DNA from: JAUILH01 sp965230535
Lineage (GTDB): Bacteria > Bacteroidota > Bacteroidia > Flavobacteriales_D > JAUILH01
DNA: 64,000 nucleotides
Direction of reading: 5' to 3'
NCBI GenBank assembly: GCA_965230535.1
Contig: OZ246010.1
Location: forward strand, 1,798,001-1,862,000
The translations under genes were made by a program, and so were the position numbers. Below the pieces are notes generated by a model. The model was not told the DNA's origin. It ran no database searches and saw only the letters and a program-made list of their open reading frames with translations. Of the stretch, positions 7,951 through 17,228 are shown piece by piece. Every line of letters begins with the position of its first letter. The first letter of the stretch is position 1.

Positions 7951-10900
7951 TTATCTGTTCAAGTAGATGTAACCTTTAATTATTTGTTCTCCATCAGGAC
8001 CTTCCGTACCCAAATCAAGGATATAGAAGTAGGTGGCAACCGGAAGCTGATCTCCAGGACTGATACCAAACTGGTTGGTACCATCCCAATCATTCTTATA
8101 ACCATCATTGCTCTCGAACACCTTGTTACCCCAACGGTTCACAATTGTCATTTTATTATCCGGATATGCTTCCAGACCTGTAATCACAAACAAATCATTA
8201 ACACCATCACCGTTTGGCGAGAACCCTTGAGGAATATGCAATCCACATGGGTCAGCATCCAAGTAATCCGGCGTACTATCACCATCGCAATCATCAGAGA
8301 TGTTATTTCCATCCAGATCGTACTCATCAGCTGTATCGATTCCATCATTATCATCATCAGTATCCTGATAATCCGGAATGCCATCGCTATCGGTATCCAT
8401 TGGATTGGATTGTCCGTCATTGTCATCCCATCCATCACCATTGTTATCGGTGAAGTCATCTACCATTCCGTCGTTATCATCATCGGTACCGCCTGCTTCA
8501 ATTACATCTGGCACACCATCGTTATCTGAATCGGTATCTGTGTAATCAGGCATGCCATCGCCATCTGTATCTACAGGATCTGATTGACCATCATCGTCAT
8601 CCCATCCGTCTCCATCAGCATCATTGAAGTTATCGATCATACCGTCTCCGTTATTGTCGGTTCCGCCTCCTTCAACTACGTCCGGAATACCGTCGTTGTC
8701 TGAATCAAGGTCGTTGTGATCCGGGCTTCCATCATTGTCCGTATCCAAATCTCCTGAAACTGCATCATCGTCGTCCCATCCATCGCCATCGGCATCATTG
8801 AAATTGTCGATTACTCCGTCTCCGTTAGTATCGGTTCCGCCAGCTTCAACTACATCAGGAATACCATCGTTATCTGAATCAAGATCTTCATGATCCGGAA
8901 CACCATCGCCGTCAAAGTCGTTAAGACCATCGGTCATGTTGTTGTCGTCAGCTCCATCCATGTCGGTATCAGTAAAGTTGTCGATCATTCCATCGCCATC
9001 TGTATCTACACCTCCATCTTCAATAATATCAGGAATACCATCATTGTCTGAGTCTAAATCCAGATAATCAGGAATGCCATCACCGTCAGTGTCTTCACCT
9101 CCATCAGTAGCATTGTCGTCATCCCAACCGTCTCCGTTGGCATCTTCATCACCATTGTCGTCGATACCATCGTTATCCATATCAGAACCTCCTGTGATAC
9201 TGGCATCTACTGAATCGTCGATACCATCATTATCTGAGTCTGTTCCTCCGGTAGCATCTACATCCGCATAATCAGGAATACCATCACCGTCAGCATCCGA
9301 CCAGTCATCTACCTGACCATCGTTATCGACATCAACACCTCCATCTTCTACTACATCATAGATACCATCGTTATCTGAATCCACATCCTGGAAATCAGGA
9401 ATGCCATCGCCATCTGTATCAGGAGGGTTAGGTAACTGCTCGTTATCTGCCCAACCGTCATTATCAGCATCATTGATCAGTGTTCCGTTAGGGTTAATCT
9501 CATCGACTAAACCGTCTCCGTTAGAGTCGATTCCGCCGCCTTCAATGATATCCGGAATACCGTCATTATCAGAATCCAGGTCGAAGATATCCGGAATGCC
9601 GTCACCATCTGTATCGTTAGGGTTGGTATTTGGATCTCCATCGCCATCTAAATCCCAATCTTCTGCCGTATCCGGAATACCATCATTATCGTCATCCAGA
9701 TCGGCAAAGTTTGGAATACCATCGCCATCACTGTCAGCCTCACGGTAGTCAAGATCTCCTACACCCGGGTTGTCTGCATCTGCTATTGATCCGTCTGTTG
9801 GAGCCTGACCATTGTTGTTAGCACCACCATTGTTGGTTGTTCCAGTTCCGTCAGAGTCGAAGGCATCATCTAAACCATCGCCATCGGAATCGTTACCGGT
9901 AGGTGCGTTTTCTCCTCCACTAATAACATCATCACCATTGAGGTCGTGGCCTTCAAGAATGTCGTCCTGACCATCATTATCTGAATCTAAATCAACATAA
10001 TCAGGAGTTCCATCTCCATCGTGATCATTAGGATTAAGAGCAGTACCAGTTCCACCACCAATACCAACAGCATTGTTGTCGTCACCATCGTATGCGTCAT
10101 CAATACCATCTCCGTCAGTATCAACACCTGTAGGACCTGTATAACCAGAAGTGGTTTGTCCTTCGATATTGTCTACGATACCATCATCATCAGAATCAAT
10201 ATCCAGATAATCTGGTTTTCCTGTACCATCTGTGTTAGGTGTTGGTAGGCTCACGCTTCCCGCAACATCAGAGTCAATAGAAGCATCAGCGGTACCATCT
10301 CCATCCGTATCAACAACCGGGTCATCTGAAATACCATCGCCATCGGCATCAGTCATTGATGAAGGGTCTCCGGCAACGGGATAGTCTACCTGACCATCAC
10401 CATCAGAATCGATTCCACCAGCCTCAGTGATATCAGGAATGCCGTCTCCATCAGAATCCAGATCTAAATAATCCGGGATGTTGTCGTTATCCGTATCGTT
10501 GTTTGGACTTGGTGTTCCAGGACCATCTCCAGATCCTGGCACTGTATTGTCATCAGGATCAACAGTATCTGCTAAGCCATCACCATCTGTATCCGTTGGT
10601 GTTCCTGTCCCTATGACACCATCGCCATCCGGATCAACAGAAGTATCTCCATCGTTAGATTCAACAACATCTGTAATGCCATCATTGTCAGAATCCAGGT
10701 CTAAGTTGTCTGGTACACCATCACCATCCGTATCAGGATTGTTTAATGAAGTTCCAGGACCATCTGTTGGAGCAGGTGTATTGTTATCATCTGTATCAGC
10801 TACATCACTGAATCCATCGTTATCAGCATCCACAAAGCCATCTAAAACGCCATCGCCATCTGCATCATTACCTCCAGCTTCAATAACATCCGGCATGCCG

Positions 10901-13900
10901 TCGTTATCTGAATCCAGATCAAGTGCATCATTAACTCCGTCACCATCGGTATCAGGGTTAGGTAGTGGGTTTGACGCTATATTGTCATCTATTCCATCGT
11001 TGTTAGAATCGGTAAATCCATCTACAACACCATCGCCGTCCGCATCATTACCTCCGGCTTCAACAAGATCAGGAATACCGTCATTATCTGAATCCAGGTC
11101 AAGGTAATCAGGAATACCATCACCATCTGTATCACCGGTACCTTCTGCCGTATCCGGAATACCATCATTATCATCATCTTCATCGAAGATATCGTTGATG
11201 CCATCTCCATCATGGTCACAAATACCAGTAAAGGTCACAGGCAAGGTAATATCTCCTGCGTTGAAATCACATGGCTCATTTGGATCTGTATTATCTCCTA
11301 AAGTCAATGGATCTCCATCGGTACCATTGATCTCATCGGCATTACTAACTCCGTCGCCATCGCAATCTCCTCCATCGGTAGCAACCATGGTAACAGAAGC
11401 CAGTACCAGATCACAAGGGTCGTTTGGATTGGTGCCGTCAGTAGCCTCATCTCCGTTTGTTACACCATCTCCGTCACAGTCGAGTGTTGGATCTAAAGGA
11501 TCACAACATACACCTGATGGGTTAGCTATGGTCGATTGATCACAATAAGGATCTGAACCTGCGGTATCTTCAGCTCCATTTAAGTCGCCATCACCATCGC
11601 AATCAGCTGCTGCCCAAATTGGATTGGAAGCATCATATCCTGTATAGCCTGGCGCCTGAAGTGGATCACAAGGATCTAGTGGATTATTTCCATTCCCTAT
11701 TTCTGTTCCGTTGTCAATACCATCTCCGTCACAATCCAGAGCGTTCCAAGCCGACGAAGGAGCAACCGTAGCACTTGCTATATTGAAATCACATGGATCT
11801 TGGGGATTTGTACCATCGGTTGCTTCATCGGCGTTGGTCACTCCATCACCATCACAATCGTTGGTGGAAGTCACAGTCAATGTAATTGAAGCAGTATTGA
11901 AATCGCAATCGTCTTGCGGATCAGTTCCATCAATCGCTTCCTGAGCGTTTGTTACACCATCTCCATCACAATCACTTGTTGATATCACTGGTAATGTAAT
12001 GGAAGCTAAGTTAAAGTCACAGTCATCTTGCGGATCCGTGCCATCAGTGGCTTCCTGAGCATTCGTTACACCATCGCCATCACAGTCGCTTGTTGATGTT
12101 ACGGTTAATGTAATTGATGCTGTATTAAAGTCACAATCATCTTGTGGATCGGTTCCATCAGTGGCTTCCTGAGCGTTTGTTACACCGTCACCATCACAGT
12201 CATTTGTTGATGTCACTGGTAATGTAATTGACGCCGTATTAAAGTCGCAATCGTCTTGCGGGTCCGTGCCATCAGTGGCTTCCTGAGCATTCGTTACACC
12301 ATCGCCATCACAGTCGCTTGTTGATGTTACGGTTAATGTAATTGATGCTGTATTAAAGTCACAATCATCTTGTGGATCGGTTCCATCTGTTGCCTCTTGA
12401 GCGTTCGTCACACCGTCACCATCACAATCGCTAGTTGATGTTACTGCTACAGTGATTGACGCAGTATTAAACGAACAGTCGTCTTGAGGATCTGTACCGT
12501 CTGTCGCTTCTTGTGCATTTGTCACACCATCGCCATCACAATCACCAGTTGAAGTCACTGGCAAAGTAATGGACGCTGAAGTGAAATCACAGTCATCTTG
12601 TGGATCGGTTCCATCTGTCGCTTCTTGAGCATTTGTTACACCATCACCGTCGCAATCTCCAGTTGATGTTACCGGCAAAGTAATGGACGCTGCGGTGAAA
12701 TCACAGTCATCTTGTGGGTCGGTTCCATCTGTCGCTTCCTGAGCGTTGGTCACACCATCTCCATCACAATCACCAGTTGAAGTCACTGGCAAAGTGATAG
12801 AAGCAGCGGTGAAATCACAATCATCTTGTGGGTCGGTTCCATCTGTCGCTTCCTGAGCATTCGTTACACCATCACCATCACAGTCGCTCGTTGAAGTTAC
12901 AGCCACAGTAATTGATGCAGTATTAAACGAACAGTCATCTTGTGGATCGGTTCCATCTGTTGCCTCTTGAGCATTCGTTACACCGTCACCATCACAATCA
13001 CCAGTAGACGTTACAGTCAATGTAATTGATGCTGTATTAAATGAACAGTCATCTTGCGGGTCAGTGCCATCGGTGGCTTCCTGAGCATTCGTTACACCAT
13101 CACCGTCGCAATCTCCAGTTGAAGTCACTGGTAAAGTAATAGATGCTGCGGTGAAATCACAATCGTCAAGTGGATCGGTTCCGTCGGTCGCTTCCTGAGC
13201 GTTTGTTACACCGTCACCATCACAATCACCAGTTGAAGTCACTGGTAAAGTAATTGACGCAGCAGTAAACGAACAGTCATCTTGTGGGTCGGTTCCATCA
13301 GTGGCTTCCTGGGCATTCGTTACACCGTCACCATCACAGTCGCTTGTTGATGTTACAGTCATAGTGATAGATGCCGTATTGAAATCACAATCATCTTGTG
13401 GATCGGTACCGTCGCTAGCCTCATCTCCATTGCTTACACCATCGCCATCACAGTCAAGAACCGGATCTAATGGATTACAGCACACACCTGTTGGGTTAGC
13501 TATGGTCGATTGATCACAATAAGGATCAGAACCAGCAGTATCTTCAGCTCCATTTAAGTCGCCATCGCCATCACAATCAGCAGCCGCCCAAATTGGATTG
13601 GAAGCGTCATATCCTGTATAGCCAGGATTTTGAACAGGGTCACAAGGATCTAATGGATCGGTTCCGTTTCCTACTTCTGTTCCATTATTAATGCCGTCAC
13701 CATCACAATCCATCGCATTCCACGCTGCCGAAGGAGTAACAGTGGCACTTGCTATATTGAAATCACATGGGTCTTGCGGATCTGTTCCGTCTGTAGCTTC
13801 ATTGGCATTTGTCACGCCATCGCCATCACAATCACTTGTTGATGTTACAGTCAAAGTGATTGATGCAGTATTGAAATCACAGTCATCTTGTGGGTCGGTT

Positions 13901-16554
13901 CCATCGGTTGCTTCCTGAGCATTCGTTACACCATCACCGTCACAATCGCCAGTTGAAGTTACTGGCAAAGTAATGGACGCTGAAGTGAAATCACAGTCAT
14001 CTTGTGGATCGGTTCCATCAGTGGCTTCCTGAGCATTCGTTACACCATCACCGTCGCAATCTCCGGTTGATGTTACCGGCAAAGTAATGGACGCTGCGGT
14101 GAAATCACAGTCATCTTGTGGGTCGGTTCCATCAGTTGCCTCTTGAGCGTTCGTTACACCATCGCCATCACAATCACCAGTTGAAGTCACTGGCAAAGTG
14201 ATAGAAGCAGCAGTGAAATCACAATCATCTTGTGGGTCGGTTCCATCGGTAGCTTCCTGGGCATTTGTTACACCATCACCATCACAGTCACTCGTTGAAG
14301 TTACGGCTACAGTGATTGATGCAGTATTAAACGAACAGTCGTCTTGAGGGTCAGTTCCATCCGTTGCCTCCTGAGCATTCGTTACACCGTCACCATCACA
14401 ATCACTTGTTGATGTTACAGTCAAAGTGATTGATGCAGTATTGAAATCACAGTCATCTTGTGGGTCGGTTCCATCTGTCGCTTCCTGAGCATTTGTCACA
14501 CCATCACCATCACAATCACCAGTTGAAGTCACTGGTAATGTAATGGACGCTGCGGTGAAATCACAGTCATCCTGCGGGTCTGTACCATCTGTCGCTTCCT
14601 GAGCGTTGGTCACACCATCACCGTCACAATCGCCAGTTGAAGTTACTGGCAAAGTAATGGACGCTGCGGTGAAATCACAGTCATCTTGAGGGTCTGTTCC
14701 ATCGGTGGCTTCCTGGGCATTCGTTACACCATCTCCATCACAGTCGCTCGTTGAAGTTACGGCCACGGTAATTGAGGCAGTATTAAACGAACAGTCATCT
14801 TGTGGATCAGTGCCATCAGTTGCCTCTTGAGCATTGGTCACACCATCTCCGTCGCAATCCCCAGTTGATGTCACTGGTAATGTAATAGAGGCTGCGGTGA
14901 AATCACAGTCACCTTGTGGATCAGTTCCATCGGTGGCTTCCTGGGCATTGGTCACACCATCGCCATCACAATCTCCGGTTGAAGTTACTGGTAAAGTAAT
15001 AGAGGCTGCAGTGAAATCACAGTCATCCTGGGGATCAGTTCCATCTGTAGCCTCTTGAGCGTTTGTTACACCGTCGCCATCGCAATCGCCAGTTGAAGTC
15101 ACCGGTAAAGTAATGGACGCTGCGGTGAAGTCACAATCGTCTTGAGGGTCCGTTCCATCGGTCGCTTCCTGAGCATTTGTGACACCATCACCATCACAGT
15201 CGCTTGTTGAAGTTACTGCTACAGTAATTGAGGCAGTATTAAACGAACAGTCGTCTTGTGGATCGGTTCCATCTGTCGCTTCCTGAGCGTTGGTCACACC
15301 ATCGCCATCACAGTCGCTCGTTGATGTTACTGTTAAGGTAATAGATGCAGTATTAAAATCACAATCATCTTGTGGGTCTGTGCCATCTGTGGCTTCCTGA
15401 GCATTCGTTACACCATCGCCATCGCAATCACCGGTAGATGTTACCGTTAATGTAATTGAAGCCGGCGTAAAATCACAATCATCAAGTGGATCTGTTCCAT
15501 CCACTACTTCCTGAGCATTTGTCACACCATCTCCGTCACAGTCCGCTGCATCCCAGGCTGCAGTTGGCGTCATAAGTGCATTTGCCAACACAAAATCACA
15601 CGGATCGGTTGGATCTGTACCATCGGCATTTTCAACGAAATCCGGCACTCCATCTCCATCAGTATCCTGATTACATGTAATTGGTGCCCCACCAATATCC
15701 AAAGCTTCAATTGATCCTAGCCATACTCCAGAATCCCATGCAGGATCCCCAATATCTCCAATGGCCATTTTAAAATGATATGAAACACCAGCAGTTAGTC
15801 CGGTAATCTCAGCGTACAATGTCACAGTAATCCCATCATATTCAATAAATATTGGGCCCGGAACACCATCATTATTATCAATAAACAATGCCCCCTGAGT
15901 GAGGTCAGCTGGTGTACCATCGGCAAAAGCACCACATGTTCCCACATTGATATTGTTTACTGCAACTGTATTTGCTGTCCCTGGCACAAGAGCAATATTG
16001 GTTGGGCCGGGAAGTGCACCACCTGTCACCCAGAAACCAAACACATCATTAAATTGGCTACACACGTATTCTGGGTATTCATCTGATGCGAACTGAAAAG
16101 GAATTCGAATTCCATCGGCACCTGGAGGCATCACGAAATCGAATTCGACAATGGCCTCATCAAATGTTCCCAAACCAGAAACATCTAAAAGGTCCAAATC
16201 GGCATCTGTACATGTTCCGGCTGTACTTCCTCCATCAGACACATTTGTTTGATTGTTGTTTGTAAAAGCTTCTGTGTTATCTCCTGTTGTAAGGAAAACA
16301 CCACGATCTAGTTGAAGCGTTCCTCCGGCAATTCCGTTAGAGAAGGTCCCTACCTGAGTTCCTCCTGCTCCACAAGTAAGGGTTACTCCAGTTACGTCAA
16401 CACAATTATTTACCTCAAGTTCTGCTTCTATATCTGCGGCATTGAATCCGGCATTAAGCGTGGCTTGAGAAAACCCAGTATAACTGTATAGGGCAAAAAA
16501 GGATAGCAATCCTAATCTCACCGCTTTTATTCTTTGGTTAGTCATAAACTTCAT
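7951..16554 (-). CDS. Giant TSP3-repeat, choice-of-anchor L, T9SS type B surface protein
   Basis: A 2867-residue secreted protein, probably an adhesin or surface filament. Visible parts are a signal peptide (ending TGFSQ), a choice-of-anchor L domain (about 40-285) with FQFASDEYPEYV, and an array of calcium-binding thrombospondin type 3 motifs (DCDGDGVTN, DTDGDGIPD, DSDNDGIPD). The C-terminal type B sorting domain runs from about 2775 to 2867, with GFSPNGDGVND and NRWGNKVFE, and ends KGYIYLNR. Residues about 356-1585 are 29 near-identical 38-residue units. The rest of the array is a looser TSP3 type dominated by DLDSDNDGIPD. Asp is extremely frequent, so folding should depend on calcium. The PorP/SprF protein next door is the likely secretion partner. 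The start could also be the in-frame ATG at 16545. Confidence 0.93.
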   Translation of the reverse strand: MKFMTNQRIKAVRLGLLSFFALYSYTGFSQATLNAGFNAADIEAELEVNNCVDVTGVTLTCGAGGTQVGTFSNGIAGGTLQLDRGVFLTTGDNTEAFTNNNQTNVSDGGSTAGTCTDADLDLLDVSGLGTFDEAIVEFDFVMPPGADGIRIPFQFASDEYPEYVCSQFNDVFGFWVTGGALPGPTNIALVPGTANTVAVNNINVGTCGAFADGTPADLTQGALFIDNNDGVPGPIFIEYDGITVTLYAEITGLTAGVSYHFKMAIGDIGDPAWDSGVWLGSIEALDIGGAPITCNQDTDGDGVPDFVENADGTDPTDPCDFVLANALMTPTAAWDAADCDGDGVTNAQEVVDGTDPLDDCDFTPASITLTVTSTGDCDGDGVTNAQEATDGTDPQDDCDFNTASITLTVTSTSDCDGDGVTNAQEATDGTDPQDDCSFNTASITVAVTSTSDCDGDGVTNAQEATDGTDPQDDCDFTAASITLPVTSTGDCDGDGVTNAQEATDGTDPQDDCDFTAASITLPVTSTGDCDGDGVTNAQEATDGTDPQGDCDFTAASITLPVTSTGDCDGDGVTNAQEATDGTDPQDDCSFNTASITVAVTSTSDCDGDGVTNAQEATDGTDPQDDCDFTAASITLPVTSTGDCDGDGVTNAQEATDGTDPQDDCDFTAASITLPVTSTGDCDGDGVTNAQEATDGTDPQDDCDFNTASITLTVTSTSDCDGDGVTNAQEATDGTDPQDDCSFNTASITVAVTSTSDCDGDGVTNAQEATDGTDPQDDCDFTAASITLPVTSTGDCDGDGVTNAQEATDGTDPQDDCDFTAASITLPVTSTGDCDGDGVTNAQEATDGTDPQDDCDFTSASITLPVTSTGDCDGDGVTNAQEATDGTDPQDDCDFNTASITLTVTSTSDCDGDGVTNANEATDGTDPQDPCDFNIASATVTPSAAWNAMDCDGDGINNGTEVGNGTDPLDPCDPVQNPGYTGYDASNPIWAAADCDGDGDLNGAEDTAGSDPYCDQSTIANPTGVCCNPLDPVLDCDGDGVSNGDEASDGTDPQDDCDFNTASITMTVTSTSDCDGDGVTNAQEATDGTDPQDDCSFTAASITLPVTSTGDCDGDGVTNAQEATDGTDPLDDCDFTAASITLPVTSTGDCDGDGVTNAQEATDGTDPQDDCSFNTASITLTVTSTGDCDGDGVTNAQEATDGTDPQDDCSFNTASITVAVTSTSDCDGDGVTNAQEATDGTDPQDDCDFTAASITLPVTSTGDCDGDGVTNAQEATDGTDPQDDCDFTAASITLPVTSTGDCDGDGVTNAQEATDGTDPQDDCDFTSASITLPVTSTGDCDGDGVTNAQEATDGTDPQDDCSFNTASITVAVTSTSDCDGDGVTNAQEATDGTDPQDDCDFNTASITLTVTSTSDCDGDGVTNAQEATDGTDPQDDCDFNTASITLPVTSTNDCDGDGVTNAQEATDGTDPQDDCDFNTASITLTVTSTSDCDGDGVTNAQEATDGTDPQDDCDFNLASITLPVISTSDCDGDGVTNAQEAIDGTDPQDDCDFNTASITLTVTSTNDCDGDGVTNADEATDGTNPQDPCDFNIASATVAPSSAWNALDCDGDGIDNGTEIGNGNNPLDPCDPLQAPGYTGYDASNPIWAAADCDGDGDLNGAEDTAGSDPYCDQSTIANPSGVCCDPLDPTLDCDGDGVTNGDEATDGTNPNDPCDLVLASVTMVATDGGDCDGDGVSNADEINGTDGDPLTLGDNTDPNEPCDFNAGDITLPVTFTGICDHDGDGINDIFDEDDDNDGIPDTAEGTGDTDGDGIPDYLDLDSDNDGIPDLVEAGGNDADGDGVVDGFTDSNNDGIDDNIASNPLPNPDTDGDGVNDALDLDSDNDGMPDVIEAGGNDADGDGVLDGFVDADNDGFSDVADTDDNNTPAPTDGPGTSLNNPDTDGDGVPDNLDLDSDNDGITDVVESNDGDTSVDPDGDGVIGTGTPTDTDGDGLADTVDPDDNTVPGSGDGPGTPSPNNDTDNDNIPDYLDLDSDGDGIPDITEAGGIDSDGDGQVDYPVAGDPSSMTDADGDGISDDPVVDTDGDGTADASIDSDVAGSVSLPTPNTDGTGKPDYLDIDSDDDGIVDNIEGQTTSGYTGPTGVDTDGDGIDDAYDGDDNNAVGIGGGTGTALNPNDHDGDGTPDYVDLDSDNDGQDDILEGHDLNGDDVISGGENAPTGNDSDGDGLDDAFDSDGTGTTNNGGANNNGQAPTDGSIADADNPGVGDLDYREADSDGDGIPNFADLDDDNDGIPDTAEDWDLDGDGDPNTNPNDTDGDGIPDIFDLDSDNDGIPDIIEGGGIDSNGDGLVDEINPNGTLINDADNDGWADNEQLPNPPDTDGDGIPDFQDVDSDNDGIYDVVEDGGVDVDNDGQVDDWSDADGDGIPDYADVDATGGTDSDNDGIDDSVDASITGGSDMDNDGIDDNGDEDANGDGWDDDNATDGGEDTDGDGIPDYLDLDSDNDGIPDIIEDGGVDTDGDGMIDNFTDTDMDGADDNNMTDGLNDFDGDGVPDHEDLDSDNDGIPDVVEAGGTDTNGDGVIDNFNDADGDGWDDDDAVSGDLDTDNDGSPDHNDLDSDNDGIPDVVEGGGTDNNGDGMIDNFNDADGDGWDDDDGQSDPVDTDGDGMPDYTDTDSDNDGVPDVIEAGGTDDDNDGMVDDFTDNNGDGWDDNDGQSNPMDTDSDGIPDYQDTDDDNDGIDTADEYDLDGNNISDDCDGDSTPDYLDADPCGLHIPQGFSPNGDGVNDLFVITGLEAYPDNKMTIVNRWGNKVFESNDGYKNDWDGTNQFGISPGDQLPVATYFYILDLGTEGPDGEQIIKGYIYLNR
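11430..11804 (-). repeat. Spacer module, copy 2 of a long duplication
   Basis: This segment encodes a non-unit module containing GYTGYDASNPIWAAADCDG and SDPYCDQSTIAN. It is nearly identical to 13404-13778, offset by 1974 bp. Together with the repeat block preceding it, it marks a duplication of a whole block of the gene. Confidence 0.9.
11806..15487 (-). repeat. 114-bp tandem repeats (38-residue TSP3 units), two blocks
   Basis: Twenty-nine units of 114 bp lie within the giant cargo gene, 15 in 13779-15487 and 14 in 11806-13403. Each encodes a variant of DCDFTAASITLPVTSTG plus DCDGDGVTNAQEATDGTDPQ. Four subtypes recur by their middle segment (LPV, LTV, VAV, and rarer MTV). Units differ at many synonymous sites, and the subtypes follow each other in recurring orders, for example VAV then two or three LPV. 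Confidence 0.95.
13404..13778 (-). repeat. Spacer module, copy 1 of a long duplication
   Basis: Partner of 11430-11804, with the same Cys-containing GYTGYDASNPIW / YCDQSTIAN module. It separates the two blocks of 38-residue units. Differences between copies are mostly synonymous or conservative. Confidence 0.9.
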
Positions 16555-16573
16555 AGTAAAAAGATTTGATGGG

Positions 16574-16927
16574 TTATTTTTTGGTGGTCTTTATCACTAA
16601 AAAGCGACCATCATATAAGCGGTAGGCAAAATTTTCGCCCGCTTTGTGTACAAATTTTATTTTGGAAAAATCCGTAGTAGAATTGATGCTTTTCAAATCA
16701 ATATCAGGATTAAGAGACGCAACTCTTCCTATATGCATCCACTTCAGATTACTGTGGTCGCTATTGAACACTTCTTCACTAACAATTTTATATGTACTAA
16801 CAGAAGAAGATGTTTGCCATCCAGCACTAACAGTTTTACCCTCAGTAGTTGAATAGAATTTGGTGTTTTTGGTACCAAAAGAACTTATGGCTACCAAAGT
16901 AAATACGCTGATTAAAAAAAATTTCAT
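16574..16927 (-). CDS. Small secreted protein of unknown function
   Basis: The 117 residues begin with a hydrophobic signal-like segment (FFLISVFTLVAISSFG). The rest is a hydrophilic, Ser/Thr-rich mature part with no motif I recognise. It ends FLVIKTTKK. It starts the minus-strand run and is only 19 bases upstream of the giant cargo gene, so the two are probably cotranscribed. It may be an accessory of that cargo, but nothing in its sequence proves a role. Confidence 0.7.
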   Translation of the reverse strand: MKFFLISVFTLVAISSFGTKNTKFYSTTEGKTVSAGWQTSSSVSTYKIVSEEVFNSDHSNLKWMHIGRVASLNPDIDLKSINSTTDFSKIKFVHKAGENFAYRLYDGRFLVIKTTKK

Positions 16928-17228
16928 GTGTTCTTGATTTCAAGTAAGTATGATGCGCCCAATTTTTTGTCGGAAACAAACAAATATGCCTTAATTATTG
17001 TGCTCCTTTGGGGACAATTAACAACTGCAAAAAATGAAGCACAGATTAAGCGGAAAACAGAATAAGTGATACGCGCAAAACTTATCGAAAGCACTTAGTA
17101 ACGGGGCATTCAAGTGTTGTCTGAATTTTTAGTACTAACTTGGGGCAAAACTAAGCTCATTATACCATTTGGAAAACATCTCTTATTTATTTAAGTGGCG
17201 TTCCCCATTATTACTGTTACGGATTCAT
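16928..17228. other. Intergenic region between divergent genes
   Basis: About 300 bases between the minus-strand cargo cluster and the plus-strand sensor kinase. A weak -7-like TAACTTGG (17136-17143) with TTG 16 bases upstream (17117-17119) points toward the kinase gene. I see no other clear signal or RNA gene. Confidence 0.4.

Noticed and set aside
8184..15058. Many short ORFs on both strands inside the giant cargo gene
   Set aside because: They are shadows of the periodic, low-complexity TSP3 coding sequence; their peptides are Ser/Pro- or Ile-rich and repeat with the same phase.
11806..15487. 114-bp direct repeats as a CRISPR array
   Set aside because: The units are contiguous, in frame and lack unique spacers; there are no cas genes. 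They encode calcium-binding motifs.
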